From positions 1,240,001 through 1,304,000 of the forward strand of contig OY762444.1 of the NCBI GenBank assembly GCA_963665735.1: a stretch of 64,000 nt of DNA, in the 5' to 3' direction. The notes under the pieces were generated by a model, which was given only the letters and a program-made list of their open reading frames with translations, was not told where the DNA came from and did no database searches. Below are positions 1 to 8,331 of the stretch, piece after piece; within the stretch, counting starts at the first letter, position 1; each line of letters begins with the position of its first letter. The position numbers and the translations under genes were made by a program. This DNA comes from CATOSK01 sp963665735. Its GTDB lineage: Bacteria; Chloroflexota; Dehalococcoidia; Lucifugimonadales; UBA3495.

Positions 1-1
1 C

Positions 2-313
2 TCCTTCACCGGCCCGGAACGCGGACTGATGCTGGGAACCAGCTTCCTGGAAGCCGCGTCCCTGTTCCTGATGACCCCGGCCATAGTGGGACTGGCCGGC
101 TACAGCTTCTTCAAGAACCTGAACCGGGAACATCCCACCGCCGTGGGACTCTTTCTCATCGTCCTGCCCCTGGCGACCCTGGTACTGGCCCGGGAACTCA
201 TCGACAGCGGAGGGCCGGCCCTGATGGGAATCCCCCTGCCCGAGTGGGGAATGCTCCTGATGATAGCCTGCAACGCAGGGCTGGTGATCCACAGCGTCAA
301 GAACGGGGCATAG
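2..313 (+). CDS. Hypothetical small membrane protein, possibly cut by the left edge
   Basis: The reading frame is open from base 2, so the gene may begin outside the window. An internal ATG at 29 gives 94 residues but has no clear ribosome binding site. Three hydrophobic stretches can be seen from the ATG: residues about 5-27, 38-53 and 70-88, which fits a small inner-membrane protein with the last helix near the C-terminus. No family was recognised. It lies 250 bp upstream of thymidylate kinase on the same strand. GC-rich codon use matches the backbone genes, so I take it as real. Confidence 0.6.
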   Translation, partial: SFTGPERGLMLGTSFLEAASLFLMTPAIVGLAGYSFFKNLNREHPTAVGLFLIVLPLATLVLARELIDSGGPALMGIPLPEWGMLLMIACNAGLVIHSVKNGA

Positions 314-336
314 CCCACCACCCCACCCCCGTCCCA

Positions 337-366
337 GTGGATAGTGGTTAGTGGACAGTGACCAGG
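337..366. repeat. AGTGG-type degenerate repeat, left arm
   Basis: Loose tandem units of AGTGG(A/T/C)(T/C)AGTGG type. A complementary CCACT-rich stretch follows at about 506-556, so the two could pair as arms of an imperfect inverted repeat around the hairpin chain at 392-500. The same kind of sequence occurs at 37861-37925 and 60898-61046. Confidence 0.5.
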
Positions 367-391
367 CACAACCCGTCCCCAACTATTCGGA

Positions 392-500
392 AGTGTCCGT
401 AAGGACACTGACCGGAAGCGACTAGCAAGTCGCTGACGGGAGCAGCTATCGCCGGAGCGATAGCGGTGCGAAGGGAACCGGATAACCCGGAGGCTATCCG
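392..500. other. Chain of four small hairpins between ORF and tmk
   Basis: Four consecutive inverted repeats are visible: 392-409 (7-bp stem, loop GTAA), 417-434 (7-bp stem, loop AGCA), 445-464 (8-bp stem, loop CGGA) and 479-500 (6-bp stem, 10-nt loop). All stems are perfect and the loops are short, in a 252-bp stretch with no gene. It could be the leader of tmk RNA, a terminator-like processing region, or a mobile intergenic element. No match to a named RNA family was recognised. Confidence 0.5.
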
Positions 501-565
501 TAGCGAACACTATCCGCTATTCAATAACCACTGAACACAGACCACGGGCCACCGGAGGAGCGACA

Positions 566-1195
566 GTGATAAACAGGGGAAGACTCATAGTCCTGGAGGG
601 CGTCGACGGGGTGGGCAAGACCACCCAGGCGGCGCTGCTGGCCCAGGAGTTGGAACGGAACGGCGCGCCGGTAACACAGGTCCGGGAACCCGGCGGAACC
701 CCCCTCGGGGAACACCTGCGGGAGTACCTGAAGAGCGGGGAGCCGCTATCCCGGGAGGCCGAGCTGCTGCTCTTCGCCGCGGCCCGGGTCCAACTGGTGT
801 CGGAGGTAATCCGGCCCGCGTTGAAACAGGGCCGGACGGTGGTAGCCGACCGGTTCGCTCCCTCCACCCTGGCCTACCAGGGAGACGGGCTGGGAATACA
901 CCCCAAGGACGTGAAGGACGTGAACGCCCTGGCCCTGGACGGACTGCGGCCCGACCTGTGCCTGCTGCTGGACCTGGACCCGGAGCGGGCCCTAGCCCGG
1001 ATACCGGAACGGGACCGCCGGTTCGAGAGCCGGTCGATGCGGTTCCACCGGCGGGTGAGGCGTTCCTACCTGGGCCAGGCCGCCGGAGATCCCGGGTGGG
1101 AGGTCATCGACGCGTCGAACAGCCCGGAGGAGGTAGAGCAGCAGGTCTGGCAGGCGATGATTAAGCGGCTGGGCGAACCCGGGACGTGGAAATAA
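566..1195 (+). CDS. tmk: Thymidylate kinase (dTMP kinase)
   Basis: It phosphorylates dTMP to dTDP with ATP in the cytoplasmic dTTP pathway. The P-loop EGVDGVGKTTQ sits at residues 11-21, and the DR(Y/F)-type motif DRFAPSTLAYQG with the dTMP-binding Arg at about 93-104. An arginine-rich LID region follows (ERDRRFESRSMRF). At 209 residues it has the usual family length. The start is GTG at 566, preceded by GGAGGAG. An N-terminal membrane protein gene and a hairpin-rich spacer precede it, and the secretion operon converges on it from the right with its stop at 1196, directly next to this stop. Confidence 0.93.
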   Translation: MINRGRLIVLEGVDGVGKTTQAALLAQELERNGAPVTQVREPGGTPLGEHLREYLKSGEPLSREAELLLFAAARVQLVSEVIRPALKQGRTVVADRFAPSTLAYQGDGLGIHPKDVKDVNALALDGLRPDLCLLLDLDPERALARIPERDRRFESRSMRFHRRVRRSYLGQAAGDPGWEVIDASNSPEEVEQQVWQAMIKRLGEPGTWK

Positions 1196-2656
1196 CTACC
1201 AGCCGGTGTAGTTGCCGCCCCAGACCAGGAGCACGGCAGCCTTCGAGGGGTCGCTGTAGTAGCCGGCGGAACTCTTCACCCGGACCTGGACGTTGACGAT
1301 GAAAGGCAGGGAGAAAATGTTCGGCGAAGCGCCGGACGTGGAAGTATCCGCCGAAACCCCGGTGATCCGGAACTCGCCGTTGGAAACCGTCGCCGCGGAC
1401 CATCCCGAGTCAACGTAAGGCGTCCGGAACCCACTGTGGGGCCACCAGCGGTACTCCACCGTCGCGCCGGAAGGAACCGAGGAAATCTCCACGTCCACCA
1501 GCCCGTTGCCGTTGGCCTGGGAGGCGGACGTGATGGAGGGACGCGAGGGCCGGGTTCCCGAACCCGCCGGAAGAGCCGGCAGCGGCGTGGCGGTAGGCGG
1601 CGGGTTGGGCATCACCCGTTCGTAGCGCAGAGCGCTCCGGCTCGGCCCGATGCGGTGGAACCCCGCCATCCCGATCATCTCGTGCTTGATGTTGGAGTTC
1701 CCCGAAGCCACGTCGTTGGAGTCCACCATCCGCACCTGGAAGGAGATGATTCCCCGGACCCCGTTAACCGTCACCCGGGAATTCGCCGGCAGGTTGACGA
1801 AGGGAACCCGTATCTCCGAAGGAGCTCGTTCCGCCAGGTCGGTCCGCTCCCCGGTAAAGTCCGCCGGGTCAACCCGGACGCCGCTGTAGTTCCACCAGCG
1901 GTACTGGACGGTGTTGGAACCCGCGCCCGTCACCCCCAGGGTCACCACCCGGTCGTCGGTGGCGTCCTTGGTCACGGAACTCAGGTTGGGAGCGCCGGAC
2001 TCCCCGGGAGTGCTGGGCAGGTGGGTCAGGTCACCGATGGATATGGAGCCGGACTGGTCCTGCAATCCGGTACCCCAGTGGTCGGCGGTATTCGACCCGC
2101 CGGGGGCGGGGGCCGCCGCGTTGACGCCGGTGAAGGTCCGCTTGCCGCCCAGCTCGGTGACGCAGGCGGGATTGACGCCGGTGAACCCGGTGGGAGCCAG
2201 CCCGTAGTCCAGGGCGTCCTTCACCGTTTCAGCAGTGGTGGTATCGTCCCGGGAACTGCGGCCCTTGCCGGGGTCGTAGAGGTGCCAGTCCCACTTGATG
2301 CACGGCGAGATCTCGTAGGAATGATAACCGTGGTCCTGGTGGCAAATGCGGTGTTCCGGCCAGGAGAGGTCCTCCAGACCTCCCAGGACGAAGGACTTGT
2401 TGTCGTCGTCGTCGTCATCGTCGGAATGGCAATGCCTGCCGTGATCCTGGTGACTGGCGTTCTTGCAGTCCAGGCACTCGGCGTAGAAGCAGTAGGAGCC
2501 GCACTTGACGTGATCCCGGCTGCACGCGGCCGAGTAGTCCGTGACCAGCTCGGGGCAGCGGTCCGGAGACGCCAGGGCCGGGGAGGGCGAAGCCATCAAG
2601 CCCGCCGCCGTCAACAGGAGGAAGAGCAGGGACAGGACGAAGAGTCGTGCGGTCAC
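1196..2656 (-). CDS. Secreted His/Cys/Asp-rich hypothetical protein
   Basis: The 486-residue product starts with a signal peptide (about residues 1-29, hydrophobic run ending ALA-SP). A Cys/His cluster follows (CGSYCFYAECLDCKNASH then HQDHGRHCH), then seven consecutive aspartates, which looks suited to metal binding. The rest has two similar beta-rich segments containing QYRWWNYSG and EYRWWPHSG, which look like repeated Ig/fibronectin-like folds. A Pro/Thr linker joins them near residue 350. The start overlaps the upstream lipoprotein stop by ATGA, so it is the last gene of the secretion operon. An exported surface component is inferred; no exact family was recognised. Confidence 0.75.
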   Translation of the reverse strand: MTARLFVLSLLFLLLTAAGLMASPSPALASPDRCPELVTDYSAACSRDHVKCGSYCFYAECLDCKNASHQDHGRHCHSDDDDDDDNKSFVLGGLEDLSWPEHRICHQDHGYHSYEISPCIKWDWHLYDPGKGRSSRDDTTTAETVKDALDYGLAPTGFTGVNPACVTELGGKRTFTGVNAAAPAPGGSNTADHWGTGLQDQSGSISIGDLTHLPSTPGESGAPNLSSVTKDATDDRVVTLGVTGAGSNTVQYRWWNYSGVRVDPADFTGERTDLAERAPSEIRVPFVNLPANSRVTVNGVRGIISFQVRMVDSNDVASGNSNIKHEMIGMAGFHRIGPSRSALRYERVMPNPPPTATPLPALPAGSGTRPSRPSITSASQANGNGLVDVEISSVPSGATVEYRWWPHSGFRTPYVDSGWSAATVSNGEFRITGVSADTSTSGASPNIFSLPFIVNVQVRVKSSAGYYSDPSKAAVLLVWGGNYTGW

Positions 2657-3399
2657 GACCGCACCTCGAAGGAGGACACCGCCAGCACGTCGCCCCGGTC
2701 GTCCACGAAGTCCACCCGGTAGAGGCCCGGCGTCCAGACGCTGCCGCTCGTCGAACCCAGCCCCTCATAGAAGAAGGGCGTCGCCTGGAACCCTTCACCG
2801 GGCGCCGGGGCGCGGCCCAGGGTCTTGCTCTCGGTCTCAAACATGAGCAACGGCTCCTCCCCCGGAACCAGGCTCCACCAGCGCACGTTGCCGTGGACGT
2901 GGTAGTCCTCCGGGGCCTCGTTGAAGTCGAACACCACCACCCAGAGCATGAAGGGCGTATCGGCGCTGAACACCCCCTGGGGCTCGGGCATCCGGTCCCA
3001 GTCGTTGTCGGCCAGGTAGTCAGGCAATTTCTCGTCCCACATGGGAACCAGGGTCTGGCGCACCAGATAGACCCCCATGTCCTCGTGAGATAGCCGTTGT
3101 TCCTCCCCGTGACCTTCGTGAACCCCCAGCCGGACTCCCGGAGGGCCGTGGGGATGCCGGGGCCAGGGAGTGCTGGTGGGCGCCGGCGCCACCGTCGGCA
3201 GCGGAACGGGAGTGACCGTCGGGGTCGGAACCGGCGTGAAGGTGGGCCAGGGCGTCGCGGTGGGAAAGGCCGTGGGAACCGCAACCCCGAGGGCGGACGA
3301 ATCCCCCTCCGAGGGGGAGGAAACGCCGGAAGCCGCCTCGCCGCCGCCGCAGGCGGTTGTTAATACGAGAAGCAGGAAAACGAGAAAGAAAAACCTCAT
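2653..3399 (-). CDS. Lipoprotein with Thr/Pro linker
   Basis: A 248-residue protein with a type II signal peptide: hydrophobic residues 1-14 and lipobox LTTAC, Cys17 being the predicted lipidated residue. A flexible Thr/Pro linker (TATPWPTFTPVPTPTVTP) spans about residues 45-80, then a globular domain of about 160 residues rich in aromatic residues. This layout is common for Chloroflexota surface lipoproteins. Both ends overlap their neighbours by ATGA, so translation is probably coupled within the VirB4 operon. Function unknown; an outer-face accessory of the secretion apparatus is inferred from position. Confidence 0.78.
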   Translation of the reverse strand: MRFFFLVFLLLVLTTACGGGEAASGVSSPSEGDSSALGVAVPTAFPTATPWPTFTPVPTPTVTPVPLPTVAPAPTSTPWPRHPHGPPGVRLGVHEGHGEEQRLSHEDMGVYLVRQTLVPMWDEKLPDYLADNDWDRMPEPQGVFSADTPFMLWVVVFDFNEAPEDYHVHGNVRWWSLVPGEEPLLMFETESKTLGRAPAPGEGFQATPFFYEGLGSTSGSVWTPGLYRVDFVDDRGDVLAVSSFEVRS

Positions 3400-4406
3400 T
3401 CCTCATCCTCTACTTCGTAGAAAATCTCCCAGGTTTCAGAGTCCGCCGGCCGGGTCCAGCACACCGCGTAGTCTGCCGGCAGGTGGTCCGGGTGCCAGGT
3501 GACGACCAGGGAGCCGTCCTCGGAGACGCCCGTGTCGCCGGGAACGCCGCAGTCCTCGTGGGAGCCCGCCGAGGGGAACCAGTCCCACAGGGGAGAGGAA
3601 CAGGCGCCGGCGCCCAGACGCACCCGGTCCATGGCCCGGGCCACGTCGGCCGCCCCGAAATCGTCGCCGGGAAGGGAACCCACCAGGTCCATCAGCAGTG
3701 CGTCGCAACCGGGGAAGGCCCGCCGGTCAACGCCGGAATCCCTGCCGGACACGATCCAAGCCCAGGACTCCCGGGCCGAGTCGTAGTACCAGCAGCCGGC
3801 GTGGCCGGTTTCCGGCAGCCGGGCGAAGTGCACCAGGACGTTGCCGTCCTCGTCCCGGGCGGTGGGCAGCGCGCCCCCCGAGGAGAGGGAGCCGCTCCGG
3901 GGAGACAGCTGCCGGCTGATTTGGACCGCACCCACCCGGTCGCCGACGCAGACGCGCCCGGGGCTGAGTTCCGGGTTCCACCCCAGTTCCACACACTCGG
4001 GGCGGGAATCCCGGAGTTCCAAGGCCAACTCCCGGGCCACCTGGGCCCCGAAGGGAATCCGTCCGTCGTAATCCAACAGCATCGCCCGGTACTCCCGGGT
4101 GCAGGTCACGTTTCCGCCCCACACCGTCTCCGGGACCTCAAGGACGGGAAACTCCCAAGCCGGGGTGGGCGTGACGGAACTTACCGAACGCAGCGGGCGA
4201 CGCGTCGCCGTGGGAACCGGCGTCCGGGTCGGTATCACCATCTCGTATCCCTCCGCCACGTAGCGGTGCACCCCGGGCACGAAGTCGTATACCGGAACCG
4301 GCGTGGAGCGCAGTATCACCGGGGTCGGCGGCGGGGAGCCGCCCACGGAACACGCCGCCGGCAGCAGCAGAAGCAGCAGGGGTAGAAAAAGCCGGAGGCT
4401 AGGCAA
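3396..4406 (-). CDS. Lipoprotein, hypothetical
   Basis: The 336-residue product has a signal peptide with a leucine run (residues 5-15) and lipobox LPAAC, so Cys19 is the likely lipid anchor. A Thr/Pro/Arg linker (TRTPVPTATRRP) lies at about 60-72, followed by a long extracellular domain with several cysteines that could form disulfides. The start overlaps the end of the VirB4 gene by 8 bp and the stop overlaps the next lipoprotein by 4 bp, so it is cotranscribed. Family not recognised. Confidence 0.78.
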   Translation of the reverse strand: MPSLRLFLPLLLLLLPAACSVGGSPPPTPVILRSTPVPVYDFVPGVHRYVAEGYEMVIPTRTPVPTATRRPLRSVSSVTPTPAWEFPVLEVPETVWGGNVTCTREYRAMLLDYDGRIPFGAQVARELALELRDSRPECVELGWNPELSPGRVCVGDRVGAVQISRQLSPRSGSLSSGGALPTARDEDGNVLVHFARLPETGHAGCWYYDSARESWAWIVSGRDSGVDRRAFPGCDALLMDLVGSLPGDDFGAADVARAMDRVRLGAGACSSPLWDWFPSAGSHEDCGVPGDTGVSEDGSLVVTWHPDHLPADYAVCWTRPADSETWEIFYEVEDEE

Positions 4407-6819
4407 CGCCGACCTCCTCCCGCTCCCGCTGCAGGGCCGTCAGCATCGCCTCCTGGTCCGGCAGGGGTTCCAGGGTTGCCTGGGGAATGGGTTCGTCGTC
4501 CTCGAGCTCCGAGCCGTCCCGCCGCCAGGCGTCGTCGGTGACCAGGTCCCGCTCCAGGTTGGTGGATACGATCTCGATGGGGAAGGACACCCCCGACTCG
4601 TTGATCAGCAGCCCCTGTCCCCGCAGGGACCCCGCCAGGAAGGAACCCTCGTCGGGGCTCAGTCCCAGCGCGGCGACCACCTGGGGCAGCGCCGCCGGGT
4701 CCTGGCTGAGGGCCAGTTTCATGGCCGAGTTCTGCAGCAGGGAACGCCCGGCGTGGCCGGTGATGGAGCCGCTCTGGGGATTCTCCGCCAGGAAGTCCTG
4801 CACGTCCTGGGTGATGGTCAGGAGACCCAGCTGGTACTTCCGGGCCCGCTTGACGATGTTGATCAAAGCCTCGGCCCCCGAGGGGGTAGCCAGCACCGTC
4901 CAGCACTCGTCCACCACCAGGCGCCGGGGACGGGGTTTGCTCACCGCCAGGCTCCACACCACCTCGGAGCAGACCGACGTGGCCACCGGCTTCAACGGCC
5001 CGGACAGGTTCTTCATGTTGAAGGAGGTCACTGGAGCCTCGTCCTCCAGCAGGTTATACCGGCTCTCCTGCATCAGGAACTGGGCCGAGCCGGTGGCGAA
5101 CCGGGAGAGCAGGTGGGCCAGGCTCTCGCCGCCCCAGGGCCGGGCCTCCTCGGACTGGAGGTACTCGTAGAAGGCCATCATCCCGCCCTTGCCCATCACC
5201 GGGTCGCCGGATTCCAGCGCCTTCATCTCCCCGGCGTAGAACCCGGTGAGGCAGCGGTCGATGCTGGCCTTCCGTTCCACGTCCATCTCCCCCTCCAGCA
5301 TCACCCCCACCAGGGAACCCAGGCTGGAGATGCGGCTGGTCAGGTCCCCCTTGTCGCCGGTGTAGGTCACCAGGAAGGGATTCATCCCGTGGCCCGGCGA
5401 GCCGGGCACGAAGACCCGGCCGCCCAACGCCCGGGTGATGACGCCGTACTCCCCCTCGGGGTCGATGAGATAGATGGGAACGCCCAGTTGGGACTCCCGG
5501 GTGACCCGGAGCTTGGTGAAGAAGGACTTGCCGGCGCCGGAACGGGCCATCACCACCATGTGCCCGTTCATGGCCTTCTGGTCGAAGGGGTTGTGGATGA
5601 TGGGAGTCCGGCTCCGCAGGTCCATCCCCATCAGGGTGCCGTCCCGCTCGTTCATGTCCAGCGGCCCGAAGGGAAACATCCGGACCAGGGTGCCGGTGTC
5701 CGTCAGGTCCACCGGTCCCAAACCCATCCGCAGGGCCGGCATGACCGCCGCGAACCCCTTGCCCTGGCGGAGCTTCAGCAGGTTGATCTTGGCCAGGCTG
5801 GAACGGAAGTGGGTGGACAGGCGTTCCCCGGCCTCCCGCATGGATTCCAAGGTCCGGCCGTAGACCGCCACCGTGGTGGTGCGGCGGAACAGTTTGCTGG
5901 TGCCCCGCTCCACGTCCTCGGAGATGCGGGTCACGTCGGCGATGGCCAGCTTGACCTCCTCCGGGACCAGCTTGCCCTTCTCCTCGGCGACGATGCGGGA
6001 CCCCTCGAACCGGGAGCGCTGCATCATCAGCCGGGAGTGGGTTTCCCGCTGGCTGGAGGGCCAGAGCCACATTGAGACGTCCATCTCGTCCCCCAGCCGG
6101 AGCAGGCTCTCCAGGAACAGCATACTGACCCGCCGGGGCCACTGGGCGACCTCGTAGAGAGCCATGTACCGCTGGTTGAGCTCGATGTGAGCGGAGCGTT
6201 CCTGCACCTGGTACAGGTCCTGGACGTGGCCGTAGCGCATCCCGCCGACGCAGGCCTGGATCAGGAGTCCCAGCTCCCCGTCGTCCAGCCGGTGGGCGTC
6301 GAACCCCGACTGGATCATCAGGGTGGAGAGTTCCATGGACTGGTCGTCCCGGGCGATGACGTACCAGCAGCGTTCCACCACCCCCGTCTCCGTCTCCAGG
6401 GTGGTGAGGTAGTCCAGGAGGGACTGGCCCACCGAGGCGATACGCCCCTCCTTCATGTGGTCCGGCCGGGCCGCGATGAGCTTCTCCCGGACGTCGGAGA
6501 GGTCCGGCGAGTGCTGGCGGATGAGGACCTGGAGGGGGTACTCGATGGAGTTGAGCATCAGCTGCCAGCCGTTGGTGACCCGCTCGTCGGTGCAGTCCAT
6601 TCCCCGGACGCTCCAGACGGCGAACCTGGAGCCGGAGTAGTCCTCGATCGCCCCATCATGGACGCGGCGGATCAACGCCAGGGCGCCCACCGGGGGAATG
6701 ACCTTGGGGGGCGGTTCCGGCTTTTCAGGGGGAGGAGCGTCGGACTTCCGCCGGCGCAGGCCGGGAACCGACAGGCTCGGAACCGGCAGCTTGGAAAGAG
6801 ACGCGGGAAGACCGGGCAT
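4399..6819 (-). CDS. virB4: VirB4/TraC-type secretion ATPase
   Basis: Cytoplasmic ATPase that powers type IV secretion or conjugation. Walker A (SGAGKSFFTK) is at about residue 425 and Walker B (RRLVVDECWTVL) at about 635, followed by a conserved QDVQDFL-type motif. The N-terminal half matches the VirB4 CagE-like region in layout. The length of 806 residues is normal. I prefer ATG 6819, which has GGAGG five bases upstream. A longer start at 6864 forms ATGA with the preceding small gene, but would add a low-complexity Pro-rich stretch that encodes the GGAGG itself. Pilin-like and PrgI genes upstream support the role. Lipoprotein genes follow. Confidence 0.88.
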   Translation of the reverse strand: MPGLPASLSKLPVPSLSVPGLRRRKSDAPPPEKPEPPPKVIPPVGALALIRRVHDGAIEDYSGSRFAVWSVRGMDCTDERVTNGWQLMLNSIEYPLQVLIRQHSPDLSDVREKLIAARPDHMKEGRIASVGQSLLDYLTTLETETGVVERCWYVIARDDQSMELSTLMIQSGFDAHRLDDGELGLLIQACVGGMRYGHVQDLYQVQERSAHIELNQRYMALYEVAQWPRRVSMLFLESLLRLGDEMDVSMWLWPSSQRETHSRLMMQRSRFEGSRIVAEEKGKLVPEEVKLAIADVTRISEDVERGTSKLFRRTTTVAVYGRTLESMREAGERLSTHFRSSLAKINLLKLRQGKGFAAVMPALRMGLGPVDLTDTGTLVRMFPFGPLDMNERDGTLMGMDLRSRTPIIHNPFDQKAMNGHMVVMARSGAGKSFFTKLRVTRESQLGVPIYLIDPEGEYGVITRALGGRVFVPGSPGHGMNPFLVTYTGDKGDLTSRISSLGSLVGVMLEGEMDVERKASIDRCLTGFYAGEMKALESGDPVMGKGGMMAFYEYLQSEEARPWGGESLAHLLSRFATGSAQFLMQESRYNLLEDEAPVTSFNMKNLSGPLKPVATSVCSEVVWSLAVSKPRPRRLVVDECWTVLATPSGAEALINIVKRARKYQLGLLTITQDVQDFLAENPQSGSITGHAGRSLLQNSAMKLALSQDPAALPQVVAALGLSPDEGSFLAGSLRGQGLLINESGVSFPIEIVSTNLERDLVTDDAWRRDGSELEDDEPIPQATLEPLPDQEAMLTALQREREEVGVA

Positions 6820-6860
6820 GGAAACCTCCAACGGCGGCGGGAAAGGGGAAAATGGCGGCG

Positions 6861-7013
6861 TCATCCGAGAAACAGGAAGTAGGCCAGCACGACCACCGCG
6901 ACGGACAGCAGCACCACGGGGGAGACTACCTTGCGGGCCAGCCCGAAGACCAGGCTCACCGCCATCACTCCCAGGAGGCCGATCACGGCCACCACGACCA
7001 TAAGCTCAGCCAT
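6861..7013 (-). CDS. 50-residue two-helix membrane peptide
   Basis: A short ORF between the pilin-like gene and VirB4. It starts MAELMVVVAVIGLLGVMAVS and ends in AYFLFLG. Two hydrophobic helices are separated by a short basic loop (LARKVVSP), so a hairpin in the membrane is likely. The stop overlaps the alternative VirB4 start at 6864 as ATGA. Small membrane peptides are often found next to VirB3/VirB4 genes in type IV secretion operons, and this one could be such a component. No homologue was identified by eye. Confidence 0.6.
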   Translation of the reverse strand: MAELMVVVAVIGLLGVMAVSLVFGLARKVVSPVVLLSVAVVVLAYFLFLG

Positions 7014-7114
7014 GCTTCACCCCGGCCCGGCCGGAGGGCCGGGCGCCATCAACGTATTGTCGTCAACAGGTTAAGGGATGAGGGGATGACCGGGATTTGT
7101 CACCGCGGCGGGGA

Positions 7115-7774
7115 CTAGCGGAACTCGTAGAAGGTTCCCCGCTCCAGGGTCCAGAAGTCGAACCCGGAGAAGAGGAAGGTTCCCAGGGTCTCCCAGATCA
7201 GGGCGGAGCAGGCCAGGATGACGACCCCCATGAGCACCCGGATAAGCATCAGCTGGGAGCGGGAGATGCTGACCCCGGAGGCCGAGTTCTGCATATAGGT
7301 GAAGCCGACCCAGACCAGGCTCATCACCGCGACCAGGGCGCCTACGGCGACCAGGAACACCCAGGCCCGGCGCAGGTCCTCCCGGAAGTAGGAGAGGGCG
7401 CAGCGGGCGTTGTAGCGGTCGTCGGCCATGAAGATCAGGTCGGATATTTTGGGAAAGTCGGCATCCGTGGGAGAAGCGATGGCATTGTAGTTGTCGGCCT
7501 CCTGGGCATGGTCCACCCACAGACCCTCGGCGGTTTCCGACGGGAAGAAGCCGTCGCCGTCCACGTCCTTGGGTACTCCCGACGGTTCGAACTCCTTGGG
7601 AAAGAACCCGAACTGCCGCACCCCGGCGCAGATGCACTCCTCGCTGTGGGGATTGTCCCGGCAGACCGGCGTCTCCAAGAAGGCGTCCACCGCGCCCTGG
7701 GCGGAGGCGCCGCCCGGCAGCAGCGCAGCCAGGACCAGCAGCGGGAAGAAAAACAGGAACCGGAGGCGCAGCAT
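7115..7774 (-). CDS. Type IV secretion pilin-like membrane protein
   Basis: The 219-residue product has a signal peptide (residues 1-25, ending GGASAQ), an extracellular segment of about 110 residues with five cysteines, and two C-terminal membrane helices at about 136-158 and 174-195 joined by a short loop (YMQNSASGVSISRSQ). The two-helix hairpin with a polar Gly/Ser loop is the hallmark of VirB2/TrbC or T4SS_pilin-like proteins. The extra N-terminal Cys-rich domain is unusual for a pilin. It starts one base after the PrgI gene ends and lies upstream of VirB4, the expected order. Confidence 0.65.
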   Translation of the reverse strand: MLRLRFLFFFPLLVLAALLPGGASAQGAVDAFLETPVCRDNPHSEECICAGVRQFGFFPKEFEPSGVPKDVDGDGFFPSETAEGLWVDHAQEADNYNAIASPTDADFPKISDLIFMADDRYNARCALSYFREDLRRAWVFLVAVGALVAVMSLVWVGFTYMQNSASGVSISRSQLMLIRVLMGVVILACSALIWETLGTFLFSGFDFWTLERGTFYEFR

Positions 7775-7775
7775 A

Positions 7776-8297
7776 CTAGCGACCCTTCATCAGGGTGCGG
7801 ACGGCGTCCCGGGCCATCCGTTCCACCGCGACGGCGCCCTCGTTGGCCTGGCGAGACGCCTCGGCCCTGATCTCCGCCTCCCGTTCCTGGGTGACCGCCT
7901 CACCGGCCATCTTCTTTCCCCGTCGCAGGAAGGACAGCCTGGAACTCTGCCCCAGGGCCCGCTGTTCCTGCAGCGCCAGCCAGGCCGGGTCGCCCCCCAG
8001 CAGGCTCTCCGCGCTCTCTTCATAGGAGGGGCTGCGGAACATCCGGACCAGGGACAGCGTCAGGTAGCCGGGAATGGAGATGCCGGAGATCTTGACGAAG
8101 AGCAGCGCCAGGCTGACCCCAGTGACGGGAATCACCAGGATGAGACGGAACATTACCCCGATGGGGAACATCAGGAGCACCAGGAACCAGGCCGCGGCCA
8201 CTCCCAGGGCGATCATCAGCTCCGGCAGGGAGAGGCCGAACATATACTTGTCCTTCTGGGCCAGGAAGGTGGGTGAGTCGTAGGGTTCCAGGTGCAT
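7776..8297 (-). CDS. PrgI/VirB3-like membrane protein
   Basis: A 173-residue protein with two adjacent membrane helices (about residues 27-48 and 50-70) after a short N-terminal segment, then a cytoplasmic helical tail rich in Glu/Arg/Ala. PrgI-family proteins of Gram-positive type IV secretion systems have this topology and sit directly upstream of VirB4, replacing VirB3. The motif FGLSLPELMIALG before helix 1 agrees with the family. The tail from about residue 95 is longer than in typical PrgI proteins and may be a coiled coil. It follows the giant VirB6-like gene by 34 bp. Confidence 0.7.
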   Translation of the reverse strand: MHLEPYDSPTFLAQKDKYMFGLSLPELMIALGVAAAWFLVLLMFPIGVMFRLILVIPVTGVSLALLFVKISGISIPGYLTLSLVRMFRSPSYEESAESLLGGDPAWLALQEQRALGQSSRLSFLRRGKKMAGEAVTQEREAEIRAEASRQANEGAVAVERMARDAVRTLMKGR

Positions 8298-8331
8298 GGA
8301 AGAAAATACCTCTCGGAAACGGGATGTGAAC

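Noticed and set aside
4303..6075. Long ORF on the plus strand opposite the VirB4 gene
   Set aside because: Gly/Pro/His/Gln-rich without any motif; a typical antisense artefact of GC-rich coding DNA. The VirB4 frame has clear Walker motifs.
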